Origin: Anammoximicrobium sp032229885
GTDB taxonomy: Bacteria; Planctomycetota; Planctomycetia; Pirellulales; Pirellulaceae
Assembly (NCBI GenBank): GCA_032229885.1
Contig: JAVYAJ010000409.1
Span: 1 to 27,363, forward strand
DNA: 27,363 nucleotides
Direction of reading: 5' to 3'
The position numbers and the translations under genes were made by a program. The notes below the pieces were generated by a model. It ran no database searches. It was given only the letters and a program-made list of their open reading frames with translations, and was not told the DNA's origin. Positions 1-8,593 of the stretch are shown here, one piece after another (position 1 is the stretch's first letter; each line of letters begins with the position of its first letter).

Positions 1-624
1 CTGTTGCGCGCCACACACGACAGGGGGCGTGTTGGCCGAAGGCCATCACCACCGTAGCCTGGGGCAACGCCCCAGGAGTCAGAGATGACAGCAACCGTGT
101 TGGCTGAAGGCCAACATCAACGTGTCACCGCGGCCCGCATGAATATGGCCTTCGGCCAAAAGAGGCACGCCCGCGGCGCCAGCCCTGGGGCGTTGCCCCA
201 GGCTACAGTGATCAGAGGCCTTCGGCCAAACAGATTCTTGGGTTGCGGGCACTGGCTCGCATTAGTAGTAGAGCGGACCAAGGACCAACGGGATCGACCG
301 CGACGCGATGCACCGGAGGGCTTGCGCCCTTCCGCTACAATTCTTGCGTCCGTCCGCTTCAATTCTCCGTGGCGGTTCATCAAGGCTCGTTGGCCTTACA
401 ACGCAGGTGGTCGCCATGAAAGGCGACGTTTATCCAGGTGCGGAAGTTCGGCGCGTATAAGGTCGGGAAGGATTATCCGTTCCAAAGGGCGCCAGCTTAT
501 CAGGACGTCAACCGGGACGAACAACGAAAGCGGCGGCGCGCAAAAGGGCAGAACGTGTCAAGTATTTCACGGCGACCGGCGTCGCCCAGTTCCATTTGGT
601 GATCTGCGCGGGGATCGATCGGCG
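1..624. other. Non-coding region with palindromic repeats
   Basis: I see no credible gene here. Open frames on both strands cross the repeats and give low-complexity translations without family features. The first 233 bases hold a cluster of GC-rich palindromes, described separately. A further perfect palindrome, GAGGGC-TTGC-GCCCTT, lies at about 317-332. The remainder up to the end of the parvulin gene at 625 shows nothing I recognise. Confidence 0.6.
30..233. repeat. Mirror-arranged palindromic repeat cluster (A-B-A / A'-B'-A')
   Basis: Two short motifs alternate. Motif A (TTGGCCGAAGGCCA) is at 32-45, with a TTGGCTGAAGGCCA variant at 100-113, and recurs inverted at 146-160 and 217-231 as TGGCCTTCGGCCAAA or its shorter form. 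Motif B (CCTGGGGCAACGCCCCAGG) is at 58-76 and recurs inverted at 184-203 as CCTGGGGCGTTGCCCCAGG. Each motif is itself a small hairpin, and the whole block is an inverted repeat centred near 130. Similar GC-rich palindromes are frequent between planctomycete genes; their function is unknown. Confidence 0.8.
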
Positions 625-1713
625 TCACGGCGAGGTGAGTTCGATCCGGGCGTTTGGCCGTTGACGATCGGCCGCCCAGTGGAACAAGTGGCGAGCGACC
701 GCGGACTGCAAGTCCTCGCGTACATCCTGCCAGCGTTTCGGACCGGGTTTGATCTCCAGACATTGGATCAGATGGACGCCGGCCGCGGTGATCACGGGCG
801 GACTGACCTCGCCGGGTTCGAGTGCAAAAGCGGCCACCGTAAACGCCTCGGGCATCGGCTGATGCCGATCGATGAACCCCAGCCGGCCGCCATCGGCCGC
901 TGTCGGAGCGCTGGAATAGCGGGCGGCCGCTTCGGCGAACGTCAGCTCGCTGGCCGATAGACGCGCCCGCAGCTTCTCGGCGGCGCTAACGGCGGTCGCG
1001 ATGGCGCGGGCATCGCCGGGTGGTTCGATGTGAAACAGAATGTGGGCGACGGACATCTCGGCGCCATCGAAGTCGCGGCGATGCTGCTCGAAAAAACGGG
1101 CCAGGTTTTCAGCCGTCAGATAACGCTCTGTAAACCGCGACCAACTGAACTGCCAGGCCACGCCGGTGCGCAGTTGGTCGTCGGTCAGGCCGGATCGTTG
1201 TAGATACTCGTCCAACGTCTGCTGACGCTGGGCCAGGTGGGCGCGGATCCGCTGTATTTCGCGTTCGACTTCCGCTGGCCGAGCGGCGAACCCGTGCTGG
1301 TCTAAATAGGCGGCAACCAAGCGGCGATCGATCAACTGTCGCAGTGCCGCGCTGCGCAACGACGACATGGCGTCCGGCGACAATTGGTTATCGGGCACGG
1401 TACGCGCTAGTTCTCGCTGAACCTCGACGTCCGTGATCGGAACCCCGTCGACGGTCGCCACCACGGTTGGGACCGGATGGGAGTCGACCGCTGCGCACGA
1501 CCGGTGGGCTGCGGTGGTCAAAACAATGATCAAAACGCTGATCAGAACGAGGACTGCAGCGGGCAGCGAGCCGCGCGACGCGGCGCGGCCTGTGAACGTG
1601 ATCGCGACGCGTGCGGCTACGAGCCGCGCTGGGCGTGCGTCGTGCGGACGAACGAAGGCGGCGTCGCCATTTCGCTGACAGGTCGAATCGTGTCGGATCC
1701 GTTGTCTGGTCAC
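625..1713 (-). CDS. Membrane-anchored parvulin-type peptidylprolyl isomerase (SurA/PrsA-like)
   Basis: This 362-residue protein should catalyse cis-trans isomerisation of prolyl bonds and help fold exported proteins outside the cytoplasmic membrane. A hydrophobic stretch at about residues 50-68 looks like a signal anchor. A SurA-N-like helical chaperone region follows (about 85-215, beginning VATVDGVPITDVEVQREL). A parvulin domain covers about 219-320, with AHILFHI, a GGRLGFIDR segment and the FALEPGEVSPPVITAAGVHL strand-helix typical of the family. The start is GTG, and it overlaps the TGA stop of the upstream gene by 4 nt (GTGA), which argues for translational coupling. The 49 residues before the hydrophobic segment are unusually long and basic, so a later start remains possible. 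It is the last gene of a minus-strand run of four. Confidence 0.85.
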   Translation of the reverse strand: MTRQRIRHDSTCQRNGDAAFVRPHDARPARLVAARVAITFTGRAASRGSLPAAVLVLISVLIIVLTTAAHRSCAAVDSHPVPTVVATVDGVPITDVEVQRELARTVPDNQLSPDAMSSLRSAALRQLIDRRLVAAYLDQHGFAARPAEVEREIQRIRAHLAQRQQTLDEYLQRSGLTDDQLRTGVAWQFSWSRFTERYLTAENLARFFEQHRRDFDGAEMSVAHILFHIEPPGDARAIATAVSAAEKLRARLSASELTFAEAAARYSSAPTAADGGRLGFIDRHQPMPEAFTVAAFALEPGEVSPPVITAAGVHLIQCLEIKPGPKRWQDVREDLQSAVARHLFHWAADRQRPNARIELTSP

Positions 1714-2984
1714 GGCAAGGGAATGTCCTTCAATTCGAACTCGATCGGCGTCGTGATCAGCAGCGTAGGGGTCTTGTAGACAAACTTGCAGCCGGCCAGG
1801 CCCTGTTGGCGACTGCTCGAATACGCCACGCCGACCTCGTTCCCGGTTTGCCGAAAAGCCTGCATTCCGACGGGTTCGAAGCGGTGGCCGTCGGGGTCGA
1901 GAAAATAGGCCTCGTTGCGATATATCCAGGAACGATGCGATTCAAGCGCCTTGCCAGCCTGATCGAAACGAACCAGAATTCGCACCTCGTCCGTATCGAC
2001 GTTCTGCCGAACCTGATCCAGGACGACCGTCACCCCGGCTCGCCTCTGTTCTCGGCGTCTGGCGTTCGGCAAGTCGTCGAACTCGAACGCCTCGACACGT
2101 CCAGGCAGCAGCGCGTCGACGCGGCCCGTCAAGGATGCGATGCGTTCGACGCGGCTTGGTGGTAGCTCGAACGGCAATTGGATTTCCGCCGCCGAGATGG
2201 CGCCCTCGACCGGGACTTCGAGCGAGGCCTGCTGCGGGCCGATCACGAGCGCCCGACCCTGATCGTCGCGGGCCTGGACGTCGGCTAACGGGAACTGCAG
2301 CAGGATTGGCGACAAGCGCGGCTCCCAGCTCGCGCCGAGCGTTATCCGAAGCAGATCGTTGGCCGGAGCGGCCAGTTCGCGCGTGGCCTGAATTCGCACC
2401 GCTTCGAAGCGAAACGGGCCGTGGTACACGCCACGCACGGCCCGGGCGACGTGTCCCGGATCGCGCCGCACGATGGCCAAGGCGCCTCTTTCGCCGCCGA
2501 AGCCGTAGACCGTCAGCTCGGCTTGATCGAGCACCGCATCCAAGGCTTTCCAGAACGGCATACGTTCCAGATCGAGCATCAGTTGCGGATCGGTGACGGC
2601 CTGGCCAAAGCGAGCCCGAAAGTCAACGGTCCGATTGCCGGTCTGGCGTTCCAGTTCCGCCAACGCGGCAGACAGCGAAAACGAACCGCGAAGCGTCACG
2701 TACGAGGGTTGTGCGACCGTCGCCGCCGCCTGGCGTTCCAGCGTCTGACGAATCCGAGCCACACGCGCGCTGACTTCGGCCGACGTGTCTCGACTTGGCG
2801 CAGGCAGCAGCGTCAAGATCGCAGGGCCGAGTTCGATCAGGCGTCGCTCGGCGGTCTCGCGGATCGTCAACTGGTCAGCATCCAGTTGCCGGACGAGTTG
2901 CTGCACCTCGTCCTGCACGTCCTTGTCCACCATGGCCGCTGGCTCTGCGGCCCCGACACCGATCAGCATCAGACAAAGCCACAC
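1710..2984 (-). CDS. Secreted protein with HEAT-like and STN-like segments, function unknown
   Basis: I do not recognise a named family for the whole 424-residue protein. It begins with a short signal-peptide-like stretch (MWLCLMLIGVGAAEPAAM). Residues about 30-60 (QLDADQLTIRETAERRLIEL) resemble a single HEAT-like helical hairpin, as seen in many planctomycete secreted proteins. Residues about 98-175 (VTLRGSFSLSAALAELERQT onward) resemble the short STN-type fold that precedes secretin or TonB-linked domains. The rest is predicted beta-rich. The start is GTG, with GGGGAG eight bases upstream. The stop overlaps the parvulin start by 4 nt, so the two proteins are probably made together, and a chaperone-client or shared envelope role is an inference only. 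Confidence 0.7.
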   Translation of the reverse strand: MWLCLMLIGVGAAEPAAMVDKDVQDEVQQLVRQLDADQLTIRETAERRLIELGPAILTLLPAPSRDTSAEVSARVARIRQTLERQAAATVAQPSYVTLRGSFSLSAALAELERQTGNRTVDFRARFGQAVTDPQLMLDLERMPFWKALDAVLDQAELTVYGFGGERGALAIVRRDPGHVARAVRGVYHGPFRFEAVRIQATRELAAPANDLLRITLGASWEPRLSPILLQFPLADVQARDDQGRALVIGPQQASLEVPVEGAISAAEIQLPFELPPSRVERIASLTGRVDALLPGRVEAFEFDDLPNARRREQRRAGVTVVLDQVRQNVDTDEVRILVRFDQAGKALESHRSWIYRNEAYFLDPDGHRFEPVGMQAFRQTGNEVGVAYSSSRQQGLAGCKFVYKTPTLLITTPIEFELKDIPLP

Positions 2985-3181
2985 GAGAATCTCCCCTTTC
3001 CGTCGTTCGCCCCGTCGTTGGCGCGCCCGTGTTTGTACGTTCCGTCTAGATGCTCACTTTTTATACGCGGTATTGTCGGCATAACCCCATCCGAGGATGG
3101 GCGGCGCGTCGCGTCGATCGCCCATCGCACGCTCGCGCCGCGCTTGGCGGCGGCTGCTGGCCGCGTCAGGCGCCACGGCGA

Positions 3182-4555
3182 TTACGGCTTCCAGTCGAGC
3201 TGATGCATCGTCGGGCCGTCCGGAGCTAGTCGGATCGTGAACTGTCGAGTCTGGCCATTGGCGCGGATCGTCACCGCGTACGTTCCGTAAAAGCCGCGAA
3301 AGCGGGCCTCGCCCCGCGGGTCGGTCGTCAACGACGCTTGGGTTTTCCAGTCGTGATTGATCAACTGGTCCAGCGCGCGATAGGCGGCTTTGGGCTTCAA
3401 CTCGGCGTCCATCAATCCACCTTGGGCCTCGTTTTCGCCTTGGACCGCGGTGCCATCGCCCAGATTCCACCACGTGATCCCAGCCATCCGCGGGGCGCTG
3501 AACCACAGGCGATAGTGCCCGCGAACAACCTCGGCCTGCAGTGCCACGCCGCCCTCGCCCGCCGACGGGATGGTGATCTCGGTGACGTACAATGGCAGGT
3601 CGAACTCGCCGAACCGCTCGTAAACATCCAACATCTTGCCCGGGTTACAGTTGGCGCTGGCCAGGTGCCTGTCGAGCGCTTCGCGACGGAAATAATGGTA
3701 TTGGAAACCGATGCCGCGGATCGTCGCGCCTTGGGCCCGCAGGCCCTTGATCTGGTCGGCATAGCGGCTCGCCATCGGCTCGAAGCTGGCCCCGGTCACC
3801 TCGTTGATCATCAGGGTCGTGCGCTCGGGAAACAGCGGGGCGACCTCCGCGAATGCCCAGCGGACATAATCCCGATCCGGCGTGAACAGTTGGTAGGTCT
3901 GCGGACAGACGAGCGATTCGTTGACGACGTCCCAGATCGGAACGTGTTCGGCAAAACGCGTCGCGATCTCGCGGAATCGTTTGCGGTACAGCTCGCGCAG
4001 TGCATCGGCGTCCTTGGGTAGCCAGGGTGGATTGTGTGCGTGCCAGAGCAGCGGGTGCCCCTTGAGCGTCAGGCCGTGTTGAGCCGCCCACGGCACGAAT
4101 CGCCCCGGAGGCGGGCGTCGCCAGATGTCTCGCGCCGGCTCGGCGTACCGCAGTTCGCCTTCGTTCGGTTCCGTTCCTGCCCAGTAGAAGGGCACGGTGG
4201 CGAAATTGAACAGAGCAACGAATGCCTGTTCATACCGCTGTTCGAGCGCTTCGGGCTTGAGTTGCCCGAGCACAAACGCGTTGCAGCCGAACAGAAACGC
4301 GTGGGTCTGCTGCCGCACTTCGATCTCGGCCTCCGGAACCGCGCGGCCGTCGGCATCGACAATCTTGAGCGTGGCATCGCCCTTGCGATACCGCTCGATG
4401 TTGCGGTCGATGCGCTCGTTCACTGCCGGATCGTTCCACAGTTGGCGAAATGCGTCCAGCGTTTCTTGCGCGCAACACAGACTTGGCAGAGACAGGACGA
4501 CCAGCGCGACCGCCAACGTCAGCGATCGCCGGACACCAAACCTCGAACGTTTCAT
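3182..4555 (-). CDS. GH10 endo-1,4-beta-xylanase, secreted
   Basis: This 457-residue enzyme is predicted to hydrolyse internal beta-1,4 bonds of xylan outside the cytoplasm. It has an N-terminal signal peptide (basic MKRSRFGVRR, hydrophobic core to about residue 28, likely cleavage after CCA). A small beta-rich segment (about 60-90) precedes the GH10 barrel. Family landmarks are LKGHPLLWH (164-172), the acid/base glutamate E213 in IWDVVNE, the HYH-containing strand near 286, and the nucleophile E326 in LYVTEITIP. The barrel closes with ITWWNLGDG near 360-368. A C-terminal beta-domain (about 405-457) may help binding. The ATG is preceded by GGGAG with good spacing. It lies 122 nt downstream of the YdjY-domain gene on the same strand. 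Both catalytic residues are present, so I expect an active enzyme. Confidence 0.93.
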   Translation of the reverse strand: MKRSRFGVRRSLTLAVALVVLSLPSLCCAQETLDAFRQLWNDPAVNERIDRNIERYRKGDATLKIVDADGRAVPEAEIEVRQQTHAFLFGCNAFVLGQLKPEALEQRYEQAFVALFNFATVPFYWAGTEPNEGELRYAEPARDIWRRPPPGRFVPWAAQHGLTLKGHPLLWHAHNPPWLPKDADALRELYRKRFREIATRFAEHVPIWDVVNESLVCPQTYQLFTPDRDYVRWAFAEVAPLFPERTTLMINEVTGASFEPMASRYADQIKGLRAQGATIRGIGFQYHYFRREALDRHLASANCNPGKMLDVYERFGEFDLPLYVTEITIPSAGEGGVALQAEVVRGHYRLWFSAPRMAGITWWNLGDGTAVQGENEAQGGLMDAELKPKAAYRALDQLINHDWKTQASLTTDPRGEARFRGFYGTYAVTIRANGQTRQFTIRLAPDGPTMHQLDWKP

Positions 4556-4677
4556 TGTGCTTTCTCCCAGTTGAACTGTTCCGGCTGCGAGGCCAGATCA
4601 TTGCGGAAAGAGAACGATTTTGACGCGACCGGTTTGAACGCCATCCTACGCTGTTCATCGGGACGGGTCCGTCGGCG

Positions 4678-5619
4678 TCATCGGGACGGATCCGTTGGCG
4701 GAGGCCCGTCGGCTTTCGTGGCGGCCTTGTCGGCGGTCTTCTTGTCGGCCAGTCGCGGAGCGAGCACTAGGCGGACCTTGGCGCCCAGCGGTGGGATGCG
4801 CTCGGTCCAGGCCACGAACAGCAGACCCTCGTTGCTCTGCGAACTGGCGACCGGCAAGTCCAGTGTCGCCGTGGGAAAGTTGGCCACGCAGATCAAGTCG
4901 CCGCCGTCAGCCTGATAATATCGCTGGCCGGTCGTCTCGTCCGTCCAGAACCCGCTGCCGGCAAAGACCCACGAGTAGCTCATCGCCTGCCCTGTTTTCA
5001 GCTCCTTGATCCACTCCTGTGCACGCACGCGGTGGCGTTTGCCGGCCGTGTCTTCCCACAGCACGTACACGTCCACGATCGGTCCGTGGGCTGGACGATA
5101 GACCGGGACAAAGCTGACGGGCGTGCCAGGACGCGCGCCGACGGCCAGCAGCGCCGCGTGGATGAACTGAGCCTTGCAGTTCACCGACACGATCGATTCA
5201 TGCTCTTTGCTTCCGCGCGGGCAGGCAAACATCTCCAACTGGCCTTCGCGCAGGCAGACTTGGCCATCGACGATCACCAGCTTGCGCTGCGGGTCGATCC
5301 AGAGATCTTGATCCTTGGTCAGCCGCACGATGCCGGACGCGGTAGCGGCCGGCGCGGCACTCGCCGCCCCGGGCGCCGCCACCGAGTTCGCTTCGGATGC
5401 CGCCGCCGTGGCCTGCGTCCGGCTTGCCGTCAGAATCGCCGCCAGCGCGATTGCCAAGCTGACGGCGCAACCCCGTATTGCGCCCGTCGCGTGCGCGATC
5501 GTTCGAGTTGCTCGGATTCGATCGCGTCCCTCCGTGATACAGGCCGACGTCGTCCCGACACGCCCGGCGCCAGCGCTGGGCGGCGATCCGATCGTCCCCA
5601 TCCTCCGCAGATTCGACAT
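4678..5619 (-). CDS. YdjY-domain-containing exported protein
   Basis: This 313-residue protein matches the YdjY-domain proteins widespread in planctomycetes, whose biochemical role is unknown. A hydrophobic segment at about 50-66 (CAVSLAIALAAILTASRTQA) is a signal peptide or anchor, followed by an Ala/Pro-rich linker (about 70-95). The YdjY domain spans about 100-290. Its hallmarks are LWIDPQRKLVIVDGQVCLRE, the MFACPRGSKEHESIV segment, an AVGARPGTPV turn and the FPTATLDLPVASSQSNEGLL region. The C-terminus is a Lys/Ala/Pro tail. The frame stays open upstream to 5949, but I chose the ATG at 5619 because AAGGAG precedes it by eight bases and the upstream translation has no family character. It heads the minus-strand series that continues with the xylanase. 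Confidence 0.85.
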   Translation of the reverse strand: MSNLRRMGTIGSPPSAGAGRVGTTSACITEGRDRIRATRTIAHATGAIRGCAVSLAIALAAILTASRTQATAAASEANSVAAPGAASAAPAATASGIVRLTKDQDLWIDPQRKLVIVDGQVCLREGQLEMFACPRGSKEHESIVSVNCKAQFIHAALLAVGARPGTPVSFVPVYRPAHGPIVDVYVLWEDTAGKRHRVRAQEWIKELKTGQAMSYSWVFAGSGFWTDETTGQRYYQADGGDLICVANFPTATLDLPVASSQSNEGLLFVAWTERIPPLGAKVRLVLAPRLADKKTADKAATKADGPPPTDPSR

Positions 5620-6161
5620 CGAATATTCTCCTTCGCAAGATGACGGCCTGGCAGCGACCGCCATGCCTGATTTCCGTTCAACTCCCCCATGACAAATCGG
5701 CGACATTCGCCTAGGCTGAATATCGTCGACACCCGACGCAACTAGAATCGGGCATACCGCGGATTCGGCAACCACAGCGAACGGCGGCCTGTCGGCCGCG
5801 CATGACCGGTCCATTCCGACAGTTGTCCACCGGGACGTTTTGTCTGCTGACATTTGCCTTGCGCGTTGTCCCAGCGTGATTTTCGGGTTGCCGGACTCAC
5901 CAGTGTGCGGGATTCGCGTGGTCTGGCGACCGCGGCCATAGCTCAACATTCAGCCTGGACGTCGCACTCGGCCGCGCGTCGCGTCTGGGACGGTCCCGCC
6001 ATCGCGTGGTCGCGACACGCGAACCCACGACACGCCGCTCGATACCGCATGGCGAGCCTGTGTCCGCGACGAAAGGCCCGAGTCCCATTTTACATTCCGT
6101 CGCCCAAGCCGGGCGGCGCGCCGGTTCATTATAAGTCATATCGCCTGGAGTGTTCACCGCC
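5620..6161. promoter_or_regulatory. Divergent intergenic region
   Basis: This 542-base region separates the minus-strand YdjY gene from the plus-strand 6162 gene, so promoters for both directions should lie here. A TATAAG -10-like hexamer at 6130-6135 sits 26 bases before the 6162 ATG, but I find no matching -35 box at 16-18 bases. No gene, terminator or repeat is recognisable. Confidence 0.35.
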
Positions 6162-7991
6162 ATGCCCGTCGCCAATCGGACCAAGCGCCCTGCGACTCGG
6201 ACGCTGCAATCGCACGCGCGCGACCACTGGCTGGTTCTGCGACACAGACCGCCGGCCGCGGCTGGGCCAGCGTGGTCGGCCGACGACGGCAGCCAATGCT
6301 CGCCTCTGTCTTGGTCGGACGTCGGGTGCGTGGCGGCCCGACAGCGGAACGATTTGCGTCGCCGTTTGGAGAGTTGGATCCGAGTGGCGCCGACGCAAGC
6401 GACCGATGTTCTGCGGCATGTAAAACCGTGGCTCGCGGAGGCCGCGCGCAGACCGCGGGATGTGTCGTTCGCGGTGGAAAGCATCGGCTGGGCCTATCTG
6501 CTGCCGGCTTTGGCGCGGATCCTGCCCGTCGTCGAGTGGTGCGAGCTTCTGGAATCGCTGCGATCCTTGGCAGCGGATCACGCCACGGTGGCGGGAGCTA
6601 CCGCGCCGAACGGCGACGTGTCGAGCGGCGTGGTAGCGGACGCCCCGGAGCCGCTGACGACGCAGCTTTGGGCCGGCGAGCTGCCGTGGACGCTGGCCTG
6701 TCTATTTCCCGAGCTGCCGCGTTGTCGGACTTTGGCGCGCCCCGCGCGCCACAGGCTGAGCACGGGTGTCCTCCAATCGCTGGACGACGACGGCCTGGTG
6801 TTTTCGCAACATCTGGATTTGTTGCGGCCGCTGCTGGGGTGTTGGACGCGCGCGCGATCTTTGGTCCTGTCCGACGGCGAAACCTGCTTTGACGAGACGG
6901 CCGCGCGGCGCGCAGGGCGGTTCGTCCAACAGGCCCTGCGGCTGTCGCGTCCAACGGGCGCGGCCGTGCTCGGCAACGGCGACCCGCGGAGGGATGATGC
7001 GGGCCTGTTCGAGGCTGCGCTGACGCTTGTCGGGCGCGACGAAGATCTAGCGATTGCCGACCGAGTGCTGCCATGGCGAGCCGTCCCTCGAGGCGCGGCC
7101 GTGGACCGCATCGCGGCAGGCGGCTCGGCGCTGCCCATCACGTCGATTTCTTCCGAGTCGGCGCGGGTCGCCAGCCTGCGGTCGTCGTGGTCGCGGGACG
7201 CCGCGCATGTCGCGGTCAGCTATGACGAAGGCCGGGTCCGTATCGAACTGAATTGCGCAGCGGCCACCGTCTGGTCCGGACCGTGGCCGATCGAAATCCA
7301 AGGCGACGGACGTCGCTTGCAACCCAACGCTTGGAACGAGGTCTGCTTCCATACGGACAGCGACGTGGATTATTTGGAATTGGCGGCCTGTCTGGACGGT
7401 GGCTGGCAGATCGAACGGCAGATCCTGTTGGCGCGCGAAGACCGGTTTCTGTTTCTCGCCGACGCGCTGCTGGCGCCCGAGACACAACGACTCGCGTACC
7501 GCAGTGCGCTGCCGTTGGCGGCTCGCGTCCAGTTTCGGCCCGAACAATCGACGCACGAAGGGATCCTGGTCGCCGGTCGCCGCCGCGTCGCCCGCGTGCT
7601 GCCGCTGGCCCTGCCGGAATGGCGGCGTTCGCCGGCGATCGGCGAGCTGGAAGCGGCAGCCGATGGGCTGGCGCTGAGCCAACTGCATCCCGCGGCTCGC
7701 CGCATGTATGCGCCGCTGTTCATCGACCTGTCTCCGCAACGGCTGAGAAAGCCGGTGACCTGGCGCCAGTTGACCGTCGGACGGGACTTGCAGCCGCAGT
7801 CGGCGGACGCAGCAGTCGGCTATCGAGTACAGGCGGGCGACGAGCAATGGCTGTTCTATCGATCGTTGGCCGGGCGGGCCAACTGCACGGTCTTGGGACA
7901 GAATATCCGCCACGATTTTCTGGCCGCGCGGTTCGGCCGGGACGGGAGGGCCGTCGAACTGTTGGCGGTCGACGCGCCGAACACGCCGTGA
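6162..7991 (+). CDS. Conserved-type protein, possibly heparinase II/III-like
   Basis: I cannot assign this 609-residue protein with confidence. The first half (to about residue 320) is Ala/Leu-rich and reads as an alpha-helical toroid. The second half (about 340-600) is beta-rich and contains RQILLAREDRFLFLADAL, which resembles the strand pair R-x-x-x-x-D-x-x-x-x-x-D of heparinase II/III C-terminal domains. That architecture would suit a polysaccharide lyase or a decayed relative of one. No signal peptide is visible, which is unusual for a lyase. ATG at 6162 is preceded by GGAG with an 11-base gap; a GTG at 6150 overlaps that GGAG and is less likely. Steady high-GC third positions support it as coding. 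It stands alone, convergent with the small candidate gene at 7999-8157. Confidence 0.7.
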   Translation: MPVANRTKRPATRTLQSHARDHWLVLRHRPPAAAGPAWSADDGSQCSPLSWSDVGCVAARQRNDLRRRLESWIRVAPTQATDVLRHVKPWLAEAARRPRDVSFAVESIGWAYLLPALARILPVVEWCELLESLRSLAADHATVAGATAPNGDVSSGVVADAPEPLTTQLWAGELPWTLACLFPELPRCRTLARPARHRLSTGVLQSLDDDGLVFSQHLDLLRPLLGCWTRARSLVLSDGETCFDETAARRAGRFVQQALRLSRPTGAAVLGNGDPRRDDAGLFEAALTLVGRDEDLAIADRVLPWRAVPRGAAVDRIAAGGSALPITSISSESARVASLRSSWSRDAAHVAVSYDEGRVRIELNCAAATVWSGPWPIEIQGDGRRLQPNAWNEVCFHTDSDVDYLELAACLDGGWQIERQILLAREDRFLFLADALLAPETQRLAYRSALPLAARVQFRPEQSTHEGILVAGRRRVARVLPLALPEWRRSPAIGELEAAADGLALSQLHPAARRMYAPLFIDLSPQRLRKPVTWRQLTVGRDLQPQSADAAVGYRVQAGDEQWLFYRSLAGRANCTVLGQNIRHDFLAARFGRDGRAVELLAVDAPNTP

Positions 7992-7998
7992 TGCGTGG

Positions 7999-8157
7999 CT
8001 ATTTGCCGCGAACGACCAATTCGGCGTGAGATCCGGGCGCGCCGTGACCGCGTCCCGTCGCAGCCGTGTTCTGTGCGGTGGCGTGCAACTGTCTGAGTTC
8101 CTCGCGCAGACGATCGAGATCGGCACAGACCAGCGGCAAGGGACGGCTGCCATCCAT
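7999..8157 (-). CDS. Candidate small protein, 52 residues
   Basis: The frame runs from ATG at 8157 to TAG and encodes a 52-residue protein beginning MDGSRPLPLVCADLDRLREE. GGAG lies nine bases before the ATG (GGAGACTCGCCCC-ATG). Residues about 12-28 (ADLDRLREELRQLHATA) form a plausible amphipathic helix. A Gly/His-rich middle and a short AELVVRGK end follow. The adjacent ATG at 8153 opens a longer competing frame, but that frame runs antisense into the 6162 gene and looks like its shadow. There is no recognised family. Good ribosome-binding site, intergenic position and a sensible helix support it; its small size keeps it uncertain. Confidence 0.5.
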   Translation of the reverse strand: MDGSRPLPLVCADLDRLREELRQLHATAQNTAATGRGHGAPGSHAELVVRGK

Positions 8158-8593
8158 GGGGCGAGTCTCCGTAGCGGGGTATGGTTAACGACAACGACAA
8201 GTAGATCGGCGCCGCGGGACGACAGGCTTTGATCGCTTGCCCGTTTCCCCGCACGATGGATCCAATCGATTCACCTTCTCAATTCTGGTTCGCAATCGCG
8301 TCCAGCCGACGGAACATTTTTCCTCGTCGGTTCATCTTCTCGGCTACCAAGCGGTGTTACAATGAGGCGACATGGTCTGGCCGTCGTAACCAACAACGCC
8401 CCCGGCCTGGCGACCGAACTGAATCAGACGGATCGAGCGAACAAGCAGGTCAGACCGACCGGTCAGATCGACCGGTCAGATCGACAGGCCAGATCGACAG
8501 GCCAGATCGACAGGCCAGATCGACAGGCCGGATCGACAGGCCGGATCAACGGAACAAACGCGCGACAGATTTTTTCATCGAGGAGTCTCCAAC
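8158..8593. other. Leader and intergenic region carrying a tandem repeat
   Basis: No gene is supported. A TACAAT hexamer at 8358-8363 could be a -10 box for the 8594 gene, but a convincing -35 box at the right distance is absent. The 13-bp tandem array at 8448-8551 lies between this hexamer and the start codon, so it would be transcribed into the leader if that promoter is used. GAGGAG at 8580-8585 is the ribosome-binding site of the 8594 gene. Confidence 0.4.
8448..8551 (+). repeat. 13-bp tandem repeat, eight copies
   Basis: Eight head-to-tail 13-base units run without spacers, with consensus GGYCRGATCGACM. The first copies read GGTCAGACCGACC and GGTCAGATCGACC, the middle three are identical (GGCCAGATCGACA), and the last two drift to GGCCGGATC forms. 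The array ends 42 bases before the ATG of the 8594 gene. Because 13 is not a multiple of 3, a coding function is unlikely. The graded order of variants suggests growth by slippage or unequal exchange. Confidence 0.92.

Noticed and set aside
85..960. 291-residue open frame on the plus strand
   Set aside because: It runs through the palindromic repeats and then antisense to the parvulin gene; no ribosome-binding site and no family features.
8448..8551. CRISPR-like array
   Set aside because: The 13-bp units are contiguous, with no spacers between them, and no cas genes are present.
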